Below are positions 14,229 to 23,363 of a stretch of 25,128 bases of DNA, one piece after another. The position numbers were made by a program, and so were the translations under genes. A model generated the notes under the pieces. The model saw only the letters and a program-made list of their open reading frames with translations. It searched no databases and was not told the origin of the DNA. The DNA is from a virus: positions 1 through 25,128 of IMG/VR virus record IMGVR_UViG_3300046534_001172; one strand, given 5' to 3'. Numbering within the stretch: the first letter of the stretch is position 1; every line of letters starts with the position of its first letter.

Positions 14229-16760
14229 TTAATTATTAAAGAAGTTACTTCTATTATTCTTTGTTCAAGTTGTATCATATTTAAATCAAGAAGAAGTTGT
14301 ATATGTTTTATTTCAACTTATAGATTTAATATCATTTGATTTAAAGTCTGATATTAAATCAGTAATTCTAGTTGGTAAGTTTGTTCCTCATATACTAGCA
14401 TTCCCTAGTACTCTTTCCATATCATTATACTTTATATCATATAGTTTCCCTTTATTCTTAACAAATTCAAAAGCTAATCTTCAAAATTCTTCTCTTTGTA
14501 CGTTTGTTAATAGTTCTCATGTACTTATCTTTTTAATAAGTAATTCTGGTTTACTTGATATACCTGCACTATTCCCAGCAACCGCAAATTCAGATTCTCT
14601 TACTACAGAAGCAGGATCAAGAGTTTTCATAAATTGGAATATTGCAGCTACATCTCATGGTCAGCTAACTGAGTCAAGTGACTTTATTAGATCTCATCCA
14701 GAAGACAATGCAGATTCGAATGATTTTACTTGTGGATCTGATTTAAATTTACTTTGTTGTTGATTAAAGAATACTTGTTGGTCTCTTGTTAAAATATCTG
14801 AAAACTCTTTTTTGTCTATACCTATATTATTGAGATATTCTTCAGTCTGTTTAGAACTTCTTGTTATTCCATCTGGTCAAGTAGTAACTATATCTAAGTG
14901 AGAACCAAATCATGCTTTTAATTCAGATTGTGTTGGCTTATTTCAATTTAACTTTAATACATTACCTGTATTTCATATAGTACCTACAACTGAACCAGCT
15001 CATACCTTTTCTCATACTTTAGTAAAAAATTCATCTAAATGAGATAATCTAATTTCATTACCATCTTCTGTTTTTATAATCATTGTTTTTCCATATAGAG
15101 GATGATTCATCATATTCTCTACTATTCATCATACTGGCAATGTTATAGAGTCACCTATTTCACCATCTATATCTAATCATTGGAATTTATCATGAGGTCA
15201 TCCATAAGAAGTTATAGATCAAGTCCCAGTTCATTCAATCCAACTTGTAGATTCTTCTCATGCAGCACTAAATGTTTTATGAAATAAGTTTTGCCCCTTC
15301 TTAGGTAACCCAAATACTTCATAGCTTCCATCTTCATTAGCTTTTATTTGATAAGTATAGTTATCATCTTCACTAGATCACACAGGTTTTCATAATCATG
15401 TTAAAGTATTGAGTATTTTACCATTCTTTACATAAGACAGATCTCACTTACCATTATCTATATAATTACCTCAAGTATTTCAAGAAGTTCTAAGCTCATT
15501 ATTAAACTCAGCTAATTCTTTTTGTCTTTCGAATTGAGATTCTGCAGCAATCTTTTTATTTTTAGCTAAGAACTCATCTTTTTCATCTTCCCTCATTTCC
15601 CCTCTTCTTTTTTCATAGATACCTAAAGCTGTCATATACTTTTCTTTAGCTTGTTGATCTTCATATTTTATAAAGTCTAACTCTTGAGCAGCATTATCTT
15701 TTAATGATTGATATTCTCATAGACTAGCGTTATATTCAGCTAATAAGAGTCTTTTTTCTTTTACTGAGTCTCTATTTGCATCTCTTACAGCAGCATCAAT
15801 AGTTCATGGTAAACTTCAAGCTAGTTCTTTTCTTATATTTTCTGGTTGGTCTTCCATTTCTATATCAAACTTTTCTATCTCAGCTTTTTTACTTGATAAA
15901 GTAGAAACAAGTTTAGTTATTTCAGGAGTATTAATCATCGCTTTATACTTAGCTCTTAGATTAGTTGAGAATATAGTATCTGGTAAATTTATTATATCTG
16001 TTCATGATGTGACTTTATCAGACGCAGTAAAATCAGTCTTGTCATTAATATTAACAGACTCATTTATATTTTGGAATTGTTTAAATGAATTTCTTTGTTC
16101 TTCTGGTAGTAAGTTATATTGTTCACTTCATGGAACTATATTACCTGCATCAACTTGAGCTTGTAATTGTTCATTACTCATTCATGAGTATTTACTAAAA
16201 TACTTAGTATTAGCACTGTTTTTAAAATGAGATTTTAATACTGAATTAAATGAGTCTCTATATTTAATATTCTTATTAGCAAAAGTAGCCATATCTTCTA
16301 TTGAAGAACCACTTTCTAACATTTTTGTGAACTCATCAGTAGCTTTTATCTTATTCTGTTCATTTAAAGCACTCTCAGCACTTGCATTAGCAGTTTCCTT
16401 AGCTTTTATATCCTGTGCTGTTTCAACTGGTTCAGTAGGAAGAATTGGCTTTACCTTTTCTTCTTTAGTTCAGTTAATAGTTATTGTTGATTTAGATGGA
16501 GCTTCTATCGGAGTAGGTTCTGTTGTTTTATTTAATTCAGGAGTTTCTTCTATAACAGGAGTATTAATTATAGGCTGTTCTATAACGGGATTTTCTGCTA
16601 TAGTTTGTGCTTTTTCTGCTGTAAATACATCCTCTTGAGTAGAAACAGAAGGATTAAAAAATCATGTAGCACCTCATTGAGCTGTTTTTTCTTCTGTTGG
16701 AAGTGTTCATTCTGGAAGAGTACTTCCTCCTCATGTAATTGGATCTTTTAATAAAGCCAT
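14229..16760 (-). CDS. 843-aa virion/ejection protein with degenerate LytM (M23-like) domain
   Basis: Large virion protein. Residues 1-30 are Gly-rich, 30-130 form a Pro/Thr/Glu linker (ENPVIEQPIINTPVIEETPE), and 150-450 are helical with long coiled-coil stretches (QFERQKELAEFNNELRTS). Residues about 510-640 resemble a LytM/M23 peptidase: GGPHDKFQGLDIDGEIGDSI, KTMIIKTEDGNEIRLSHLD, VGAGSVVGTIGNTGN and GSHLDI. In active M23 enzymes zinc is held by HxxxD and the second His of HxH. Here the first ligand position is Phe526 (with His523 nearby), Asp530 is kept, His574 is kept, and the last motif is His621-Leu-Asp623. So it may be inactive, a binding module, or use altered ligands. The C-terminal 200 residues are helical. 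Likely injected or tail-tip associated, acting on the cell wall during entry. Confidence 0.72.
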
Positions 16761-16797
16761 AGTTTTCAATTAATAATATTAAAATCAGTATACATAT

Positions 16798-16923
16798 TTA
16801 AGTCTGTATTGCAATATCTTGCTGTATCTGAGGAACATTAATTCCTATTTCTTCTGTTGGTTTAAAAGGTTCTGGATCTAGTTCTTTTAGATACGAAGCT
16901 TTAAATTCTTTGTTTTTAGTCAT
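16798..16923 (-). CDS. 41-aa hypothetical peptide
   Basis: Begins 1 nt after the TAA of the upstream gene, so it is translationally coupled. MTKNKEFKASYLKELDPEPF followed by a proline/glutamine-rich tail ending QIQQDIAIQT. It has no TGA codon and no recognised family. It is retained as a gene because of tight packing (no alternative frame, 37 nt before the next ATG) and a reasonable protein composition; it may be a small tail or needle component. Confidence 0.55.
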   Translation of the reverse strand: MTKNKEFKASYLKELDPEPFKPTEEIGINVPQIQQDIAIQT

Positions 16924-16924
16924 A

Positions 16925-18397
16925 TTAAGTTCAAATTATATCATAATCTAACATGAATTCATGTAGTGTTGGTGGAGTGTTATCTCCGTCATCACTATGA
17001 AATTCTACTTTGAATTGTATATCTATAAATTGCTTGAATGATGTTCCATCTGGAAGTTTATGTATATTCTCAGCAATTATAGTATTATTATCCTCACTTA
17101 TTGTTCTTAATACCTCCCAAGATCAATTATTTATTCTATATGACAATATAACAGTGTTTGTAGAGGCTGTATTACTTGTAGCTACTCTTACTGTATTTAT
17201 TTTCTTTTTGAAGCTTGTACCTCAACTAAATACGTCACTTATTATATATCAATCTGTACTTGTTGTTAATGTCTCTAAATCTATGAAATCTACCCCATAT
17301 GTAGTACCTGCTTTATAACTGAAGAATAATTTATTTATTGTTCTCTCGAAATAGAAGAAGTCATATATATAATCTATTTGAGTACCTGCATAATTCTCAG
17401 ATATTATCTTATGAAGACCTTTTGGTAATCATGGTAGAATGTTTCAATATTTATATATTCATTTAGTAGTATCTGACGCATACATATATATATCGTCTCT
17501 TGCTGAGATCATTGTTTTATTTTGATGAGCGCCTGTATCATCATTAATAAATTTAAGTTTATCTGTAAGAGTAGAATTATCTTCTAGCCTTAAACTTCTT
17601 TTAGGTTTAGTTATTCTTTGATAAGTATAACCGCTTCAAATATATAATTGACCGTCTTCTGTAGTTACAAAGTCTTGATTAGATATTTGAGTTACTTTTT
17701 GCACTCTTGATCCTAGCTTTGTTCTTGCGTTCTCACTTGTAGAACCTCAATCCCAGAAGTAAATAGTTCAACTTTGACTATATACAACTACTGTAGATCC
17801 TTGAAGAGTTAATCAGAATACATCATCATCTGGAAATGCATAACTATCTTGTAATCAAGCACTTGTAATTCTATGTATATATCATGATCCTCATGCAAAT
17901 ACATCTGTTCATACTACAAGTATAGGAGGACACCCTTCTACACTTATTCAGATAACTAGTGCTTCATTCATTGTTCACCAGAGTCAAAGAGCAGCATCTG
18001 ATGCTAGAATATATGCAACCTTCATATTTTTAGCAGCGTATGAATCTTTGGTAAAAAAGAATAGATTATCTCATTGTTGTACAACCTGTACTATATGTTG
18101 TCCTGCTGAAAGTGTATGTTCAGGAGTATTATCAACTGAATCTAGGTTATATATGTGTCAATTATCTCATCATACCCATATTTTTGATGTATCTCAAGTA
18201 GATACTTGACTTCATTCCATTGCCCTCATTGCACTTGTACTTGTAAGTAATTGATTACTCACTAAAGGTCATAGAGTTATTCAATACCCATCTCTTAACC
18301 CGTCCACGTTTTTATGCTCAATAAAATTAGCTCAACCAGTTAAATAGTCGTCTTGTTTTACTCATGGATAAAACGCATTGTATGATCTAGTAGCCAT
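16925..18397 (-). CDS. Head-closure / tail stabilisation protein, propeller-like
   Basis: 490-aa beta-rich protein beginning MATRSYNAFYPGVKQDDYL. It is built of repeated short units with aromatic-Gly turns (KIWVGGDNGHIYNL, DNLFFFTKDSYAAK, GGSGYIHRITSAG, GTIYFWDGGS, GQLYIGSGYTYQRI, DIYMYASDTTKGIYKYG), the appearance of a beta-propeller. P22 gp10 (packaged-DNA stabilisation, about 472 aa) and T7 gp12 nozzle are propeller-type proteins at this position, so a plug/nozzle role after the adaptor is the best reading. The C-terminus is a beta-sandwich-like region (INTVRVATSNTASTN) ending HEFMLDYDIIGT. It carries many TGA glycines, several at the structurally required turn positions. Confidence 0.7.
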
Positions 18398-18424
18398 TAT
18401 TGTTTAATTAAGAAAATATCACGC

Positions 18425-19120
18425 TTAACGCATTGAGTTAGGAACTACATTTTGTTTTTTAATAGGCTGGTTATATCTTTGTTTCATTACAGCAACCATA
18501 TCCCTTATTCAACTATCGTATCTTGCTTGTGCTGCTTGAGCTTCATTCTCTTTACCTTGTCCTAAAAATATATCTATTCTTAATCAATCAGATATTAGTT
18601 TATGAAATTGTACAGGTAATTCTATTATATCTTCCGCAGTAGCTGTAGTAATTGCAACTGGTTTATGTATAACAAAAAGTTCTAGTCCTCATGTAACTAC
18701 TTCCGTAGGAGCAGGGAATAAGAATATACTATTATCTTGTATATAGAAAAAAGGTTCTATAGTTGGTTGATTTACTGAATAATAATCTGGATGTTCTTCT
18801 AAGACTCAAGGGTTTTGATAAACAGCTCTTGTAAATTTACTTTGTGTTGAAGTATATTTAATCCAAACTTTGTTTATTTTCTTAATGTCAAGGTCATCTG
18901 GTGAAATACCTAGTTTTTCTGCTACATATTCACTTTGTCATATTACTGTATTTGTAACTCATGTATCCCAAAAATAGTCTCACTTAGAAACTGAAACAAC
19001 TTCATCAATTAACTCTTGGTATCTTATATCTATATCTATATCCGCTTCTGTAGTAGTGTAATCTACTGCATTTGTGTGCGTTTGACTTAACGCTCTATTA
19101 TATATTTGTATTCAATTCAT
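18425..19120 (-). CDS. Head-tail adaptor protein (P22 gp4-like position)
   Basis: Predicted ring protein that docks under the portal. 231 aa beginning MNGIQIYNRALSQTHTNAVDY, mainly helical N-terminal third (RYQELIDEVVSVSKGDYFWD), a beta-rich middle with VWIKYTSTQSKFTRAVYQNPG and FYIQDNSIFLFPAPT, then helices (IELPVQFHKLISDGLRIDIF) and a Gln/Ala-rich C-terminal helix (EAQAAQARYDSGIRDM). This alpha-beta-alpha arrangement, ending in a helix, is that of gp4/gp6/gp15-type adaptors. An earlier ATG at 19130 is out of frame and stops after 10 codons, so 19120 is used. Eight or so glycines are TGA. Identification is from organisation and gene order. Confidence 0.7.
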
Positions 19121-19147
19121 AAGAAGGCATTATTAATATTTATATTA

Positions 19148-19175
19148 AGTATACTTATAATAAGTATATAATCAA
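19148..19175 (-). promoter_or_regulatory. Promoter for the head-tail gene block, with palindrome
   Basis: -35 TTGATT (19175-19170), 16-nt spacer, -10 TATACT (19153-19148) on the minus strand; the -35 overlaps the U-tract of the preceding terminator. The spacer and -10 are covered by a near-perfect palindrome ATACTTAT-A-ATAAGTAT (19151-19167), which could be an operator for a dimeric repressor or activator. Transcription would begin near 19141, 20 nt before the adaptor ATG. Confidence 0.7.
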
Positions 19176-19200
19176 AAAAAAAGAAAGCCCGAAGGCTCTC
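19174..19200 (-). terminator. Strong UUCG-loop terminator after capsid operon
   Basis: On the minus strand GAGAGCC-TTCG-GGCTTTC followed by nine T. The 7-bp stem (one G-U) is capped by a C(UUCG)G tetraloop, an exceptionally stable RNA hairpin, and the U-tract is long. It starts immediately after the stop of the 53-aa gene. The opposite strand pairs worse (A-C mismatch) and lacks a T-run, so it is directional. Confidence 0.92.
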
Positions 19201-19362
19201 TTATTTCTTAGTAGTTTTTTTAATCACTACTTTTTCAGCCCCTAATTCCTCTAGTATTTGGATTTCAATATCTTTTTTAGTTTCAAATTCTCATTTGTCA
19301 TCAAATTCAATACCTCCACCTAAAGTAGCTAGGAAATAATTAGCTTTATATTTAAACTTCAT
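19201..19362 (-). CDS. 53-aa hypothetical protein
   Basis: Small protein, MKFKYKANYFLATLGGGIEF then a charged helical tail ending in a lysine-rich KKTTKK. One TGA glycine (DDKGEF). The position directly after the coat gene resembles small head-decoration or head-completion proteins in other phages, but nothing in the sequence proves this. It ends in TAA at the foot of a strong terminator and so closes the scaffold-coat transcription unit. Confidence 0.7.
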
Positions 19363-19377
19363 ATTTCTATATGGTTA

Positions 19378-20217
19378 TTATATAGCAGTATAATTAACTG
19401 TTGCTAGTCTAAGACCGTTAGATGTCATAATTTTAGCATCATATACAACTTCACCAGTTATAATATGAGAGAATGCACCTACTTCTTTTTCTACTTCAAG
19501 TTGATTTAATTGATCTACAAAGTGACCTGATTTATCTTGCATAAACAAGATTCTATCAACATTTTGCATAGAGTTAGTAGTGTATAATCTAACACCGTCT
19601 AACATACCAATAAACCCTTTCATTCTAATATCAAGTCCTCCATCAGTACCGTCTAATACACCTGATTGTTTTAATAATGCAGAATATTTAGGTTCTACGA
19701 AACAAGCAACTGGAGTAACTAAAGGATCTACATTTGCTTCAATTAAAGCAGTAGTACCTAGTAAGAAATGATTATAGATATTAGCAGCTGTTAATGCAGT
19801 AGCAGGAGTTAATATATTAGCAGCACCAACACCAGCAATAGCTTGAGCAGTTGCGTATGTGTCAAATTTAAGAGCTTGGTTATAACCAATTCTTTTAGCT
19901 AATTCATTTTGTAAGTTTAGGTTAGATCTAACTTTTTCAATGTCTTTTACTCTTTGCCCGATTTGAGCAACTTGTAATACTTGGAAAGATTCTGTAGTAA
20001 TTGCGAAATCAGTAATTGTAATTGCATTACCTGCATCAGCAACTGTAGCGTCAGTCCACGCAGTATCTGGGAATACTTCTACTAGAACTGTATCACCAGC
20101 TTTAGTTAATTCTCCTTCAAATTCTCTATTAAAGAAAGGTACAACAACGAAATTTTGATCTCTAAATAGAGCGATTTTGTCTCTAAGATTTTCTCTTAGG
20201 ATAATTGTATTTGGCAT
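19378..20217 (-). CDS. Major capsid protein
   Basis: Coat subunit that builds the icosahedral head. 279 aa, beginning MPNTIILRENLRDKIALF. Features fitting an HK97-fold coat protein: an N-terminal arm, an E-loop-like beta hairpin (GDTVLVEVFPDTAW), a long spine helix (NLQNELAKRIGYNQALKFD), and a C-terminal core with FVEPKYSALLKQSGVLDG and GFIGMLDGVRLYTTNSM, a segment frequent in P22-type/metagenomic coat proteins. It is the only large gene here without any TGA: all 19 glycines are GGN, and the one tryptophan is TGG, so it would translate identically under the standard code. This suggests codon selection for abundant expression. Start has no Shine-Dalgarno but an A-rich ACAAACAAA just before ATG. 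Confidence 0.85.
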   Translation of the reverse strand: MPNTIILRENLRDKIALFRDQNFVVVPFFNREFEGELTKAGDTVLVEVFPDTAWTDATVADAGNAITITDFAITTESFQVLQVAQIGQRVKDIEKVRSNLNLQNELAKRIGYNQALKFDTYATAQAIAGVGAANILTPATALTAANIYNHFLLGTTALIEANVDPLVTPVACFVEPKYSALLKQSGVLDGTDGGLDIRMKGFIGMLDGVRLYTTNSMQNVDRILFMQDKSGHFVDQLNQLEVEKEVGAFSHIITGEVVYDAKIMTSNGLRLATVNYTAI

Positions 20218-20225
20218 TTTGTTTG

Positions 20226-20254
20226 TTAGTTAGTTTTAAAAATATACTAACTAA
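20226..20254 (-). promoter_or_regulatory. Leader hairpin before the major capsid gene
   Basis: Eight-base inverted repeat TTAGTTAG (20226-20233) and CTAACTAA (20247-20254) with a 13-nt loop in the untranslated leader; its 3' arm ends 8 nt before the capsid ATG. The same TTAGTTAG word occurs in the scaffold leader (20825-20832). It could be a 5' mRNA stabiliser or a translational operator; there is no U-tract, so it is not a terminator. Confidence 0.5.
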
Positions 20255-20260
20255 TACTTA

Positions 20261-20761
20261 TTAAATAGTTTCAGTAGCTTTACCAGAAGCAATTTCTTCC
20301 ATTGCTTGTCTTTTTAAAGCGGGATTCTTTTGCCCTAGATTATATAAGTCTTCTTGACTATATGATTTAGATCCACCTCAACTAACTCAATCAGTAAAGT
20401 TAGAATTGTTAGTGTTTTGTCTAGCTTGGATAGTAGAATCATTTGCCATAACTAATGTCATTGCATCTTTATTACTCAATCCATTTGAAGTATGTTTGTC
20501 AATAGCTTCCTTATGTTCAGTCATATTAGGATTAGCAGAATAGAAATCTCTATCATCTAACATTTTTTGCATATCTTCTTTTCAGAATGTCTGTGTTTCA
20601 GAAGACGCATCAGCTTTAGGAGCTTTTTTATGTTTTTGGATAAGTGAGTTTAATCTTTTTGCTTCCTTATCTGCTTTCTCAAATTCAGCCTTGTAATCAA
20701 TTGCTTGATTTTCCGTAGTATCATTTGCAACTTCAACTACTTCTTCGTTTACTTCTTCCAT
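20261..20761 (-). CDS. Capsid scaffolding protein
   Basis: Assembly chaperone that directs coat protein into a procapsid and then leaves or is degraded. The 166-aa protein is acidic and glutamate-rich at the N-terminus (MEEVNEEVVEVANDTTENQ), has a coiled-coil-like charged middle (KAEFEKADKEAKRLNSLIQ) and a low-complexity Asn/Gly/Ser linker (NTNNSNFTDGVSGGGSKSYS). It ends with a short basic helix (NPALKRQAMEEIAS), the kind of C-terminal coat-binding helix seen in P22-like scaffolds. Position immediately upstream of the coat gene supports this. Three glycines are TGA codons. No sequence family was tested, as scaffold proteins rarely align. Confidence 0.75.
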
Positions 20762-20844
20762 AATAATATATGGTTAGTGTTATGTTTTAATCAGACATAC
20801 TAACTGTGGAAAGCTTTGAATAGGCTAACTAACTATTGATATAC

Positions 20845-20872
20845 AATATATACTTGTTTTATATCTTGTCAA
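20845..20872 (-). promoter_or_regulatory. Promoter for scaffold and capsid genes
   Basis: Consensus -35 TTGACA (20872-20867), 16-nt spacer, -10 TATATT (20850-20845) on the minus strand. It is the best -35 in the window and lies directly behind a terminator, as expected for independent high-level expression of scaffold and major capsid protein. Predicted start near 20838 leaves a leader of about 77 nt that can fold (GTTAGT 20773-20778 with ACTAAC 20799-20804; also carries TTAGTTAG). Confidence 0.75.
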
Positions 20873-20873
20873 G

Positions 20874-20908
20874 AAAAAAAGACTAGGAGCTAACCTAAAT
20901 CTTTTTTT
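20874..20908 (-). terminator. Intrinsic terminator after the 82-aa gene
   Basis: On the minus strand AAAAAAAGATTTAGG, a short loop around TTAGCT, then CCTAGTCTTTTTTT. The stem combines TAGG/CCTA and AGA/TCT with the A-run pairing the U-run, ending in seven U. The stem begins inside the last codons of the 82-aa gene. The U-tract runs straight into the -35 box (TTGACA) of the scaffold/capsid promoter, giving a fused terminator-promoter. Confidence 0.8.
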
Positions 20909-21138
20909 ACTATTTGTTGAGTAGATGTTTTTGCAGTATTAATTAAGTACTCAGCTCATGATAACATATTCTGCGAATTACTAAGAGCTATAGCCACTCA
21001 TTCAAGTGCTAAGTTATGAGTTTTAAACTTACTAAGTAGACTATATTCCATATCTTTCACTAACTCTTCTAGGATTTTAAATCCTCTATGTTCTGTAAGA
21101 CTTTTTAAATCTTCCTTTTGTAATTTATCTAATTTCAT
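20890..21138 (-). CDS. 82-aa hypothetical helical protein
   Basis: Short, mostly helical protein (MKLDKLQKEDLKSLTEHRGF... ending STQQIVKKDLG) with two TGA-encoded glycines and a TAG stop. It lies between portal and scaffold. Its start has the only purine-rich upstream sequence in the window that resembles a Shine-Dalgarno (AAGGA), but that ends only 2 nt before ATG, too close to work normally. The final codons form the left arm of the following terminator hairpin, so gene and terminator overlap. No family recognised; a minor head protein or regulator is possible. Confidence 0.75.
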
Positions 21139-21155
21139 ATTCCTTTTATTAATAA

Positions 21156-23081
21156 TTAAGCACTTACATCTTGGATACTAGGATTAGCTCATTGAGAAGC
21201 TTCTCAAGCTAACATAGAAGCTCATAATTGTTGAGCAACTCATCATCAACCAGCTCATTCTTCAGCAGTTGGTTCAGGTGGTTCTTGTTCTAAAGCTAAT
21301 TCTCTTAATCATATAGCTTTAGCTCTCGCTTCATTCTCTAATCCAGATTTATATATATTAATATAAACATTATGATCTTCTCATGCTGCTGGTTTAGTTT
21401 TTAGCTGCATATTATTATTTAATATCTCTAAATTATCGTATGCAATCCTTTCATCTCTAGTTAATGGGTGAATAGCGTCTGCATCTAGTCATTTTATACC
21501 AGATTTAGCTATTAGAGTTCTATCTATAATTATATCTTGCGTACTTCAAGGTTTCACTGATTGCTTTAATGTTCCTATAACACTTAGTAATACAGCAAAA
21601 TCTTGCTTTTGTTTAATATCTTCTTGAGCTTTTGATTTAATAGTTACATATACATCTCATTTAGATACAAATTCATTCTTTTTGAATCCGTATGAATTAG
21701 TTTTATCATTATCATCTATTGTAACAATAATCTTTTTTCTTTGAGGACTCATATTGACTGAGTAACTTCTCATTATATCAGACCATAAATCAATTAATGA
21801 ATCCATATAATTGGAAGCCATAAGTGAGATACCTTGATTGATATTTTGTTGTAATGTTTGTACTTCTGATTTAGTTTGTGATCCTCATAAGCTTTGACCT
21901 TGTACTAATGCACTACCTGTACTAGATCATTCTTGAGCTAATCATTGTAGTAATGCAAGACCATTTTGAACAGCAGGATTATTAGGCCTAGGTTGTTCTA
22001 AACTAATACTATTAGCGGCATTCTTATTTGGATTATCTGAAGTATATGGAATTACAGCAGGTCATGTAATACTTGCTAGGTCATCTGTATCAATTCATAA
22101 ATCACTATCGATAAATGTCTTACCTCATAATCAAGCTTCTATTGATTGACTTATAAGTAAATTAGTTAATAGGGTTTCTAAATCTTGGTATTGTCCAACT
22201 TCATCTATCAAACTTGCACCTGCATAGCTTCATTTTATTGGATTAGCTCTGAATAATTGTACACCTAGAGTTATTTTACTTGGATCAGCTTTTTCAGTAG
22301 CTGTTAATGCTCTCATCTTGATAGCTCTTGTTAGAGTTGCTCTATCAGCTCCCCATGAAGTTAAATATAAATGATATTCTTTATCTTTACTTGATTTAAA
22401 GATTGTAATATGATTATACATATCAACTAAATCATCTCATACATCAGTATCAGTAAATCATTTAATTCTATTATTTGCTCTGTCTATCTTATCTAGTTCA
22501 GTATCTCTTTGAAGTTTAACTTCATTTATTCTTTCTTGATCATAAGCTTCATCTGCTTCTAATTCAAATAAGTTTTTTCTTAATAGAGTTCAGAAGAATC
22601 TCATTTTATTTCATCTCCAGTTTTTAGGGTCTGGATAAGTTAATCTTGAATCAACATAAGATATAATTGGTTCTTGATCGTGATCATTCCATCAACTAAC
22701 AGTCAGAACTCATATACCTTGCATAGCATCATCAACTAATACTTCTTCATACTTATCTCTAATACTCATTGATCTGTAATTTGCTTTGAATATTTTATCT
22801 CAATTAGATGCAATACTTTGTCAAACTACTCAATCACTAGGTATATTTGTTACTTGTAACTCATCAGATAAGAATATACTTTTTCTGATCTTTAGATTAT
22901 TCCATATCTTTCTTACTTTTACTTTATCTTGTTCTGGTTCAGGGAATAGGTAATCTCTCCCTACATTCTCAACTGAGGATTTCCAGTTACTTGTGTGAAC
23001 ATCAGATGCTTGGAATTCAGAAGACATTTGAACCCTTAATCTCTCTTCATCTTCATGAGTTAGCATGTCAATAATTTTCAT
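21156..23081 (-). CDS. Portal protein
   Basis: Dodecameric ring at the unique capsid vertex through which DNA enters and leaves. At 641 aa it is in the size range of P22-like portals. The N-terminal third is helical and charged with IRDKYEEVLVDDAMQGIGVL and VDSRLTYPDPKNW, a segment often seen in this family (conformation-dependent surface and stem precursor). A long helical middle has SIEAGLGGKTFIDSD and later ENPAVQ-like and QTKSEVQTLQQNINQGISLM, which fits the stem/clip helix. The C-terminus is Glu/Gln/Gly-rich with a run of glycines (EEGAGGGVAQQ), mostly written TGA. Only by reading TGA as Gly does one 642-codon frame emerge; the standard code breaks it into short fragments. Assignment is by length, composition and position between terL and scaffold/coat; the fold was not directly verified. 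Confidence 0.8.
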
Positions 23082-23092
23082 AGTTTATTTTA

Positions 23093-23293
23093 TTAGATGT
23101 AAAATGCTTTTATCTCATCTTCTGTAGCTAATATTGTAATATCAGGATTAACTTTCTTTCCTCATACAGTATAAATATCATCTCCGTCTTCTTTTACTTG
23201 GATTCCATCAACAATAGAGTAGTATCTAAAGTTTTCTGCTCCCTCGTCTTCATTTAGTGATAAAATCACAACCTTATCGCCTATCTTAAACAT
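23093..23293 (-). CDS. 66-aa hypothetical protein, SH3-barrel-like
   Basis: Small acidic protein starting MFKIGDKVVILSLNED and containing YTVGGKKVNPDITIL. The pattern of short beta strands with GDKV and YTV-G-K resembles small SH3-like barrel proteins, but no family was recognised. One internal TGA (Gly in TVGGKK). It sits between terL and the portal, where phages often carry small connectors or regulators; its role in this virion is unknown. The ATG at 23293 follows the hairpin and an A-rich leader (ATTACAAAAAT) without Shine-Dalgarno. Ends in TAA, 11 nt before the portal start. Confidence 0.75.
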
Positions 23294-23312
23294 ATTTTTG
23301 TAATTAATAATA

Positions 23313-23349
23313 AAAGGTTATAGCTAGTATAATACTTTCTATAACCTTT
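23313..23349 (-). terminator. Hairpin terminator after terL
   Basis: Perfect 11-bp inverted repeat AAAGGTTATAG (23313-23323) and CTATAACCTTT (23339-23349) with a 15-nt loop. On the minus strand it follows the terL stop by 14 nt and is followed by a U-rich tract (TTATTATTAATTA). It precedes the next gene by only 20 nt without an obvious promoter, so it may be a partial terminator or a processing/stability hairpin rather than a full stop. Confidence 0.6.
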
Positions 23350-23363
23350 GCAAGACCTTTTAC

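Noticed and set aside
1115-17318. Many plus-strand open frames of 60-100 codons
   Set aside because: They are shadows of minus-strand genes: low-complexity, Ser/Leu/Ile-rich, and each overlaps a minus-strand frame with recognisable domains once TGA is read as Gly.
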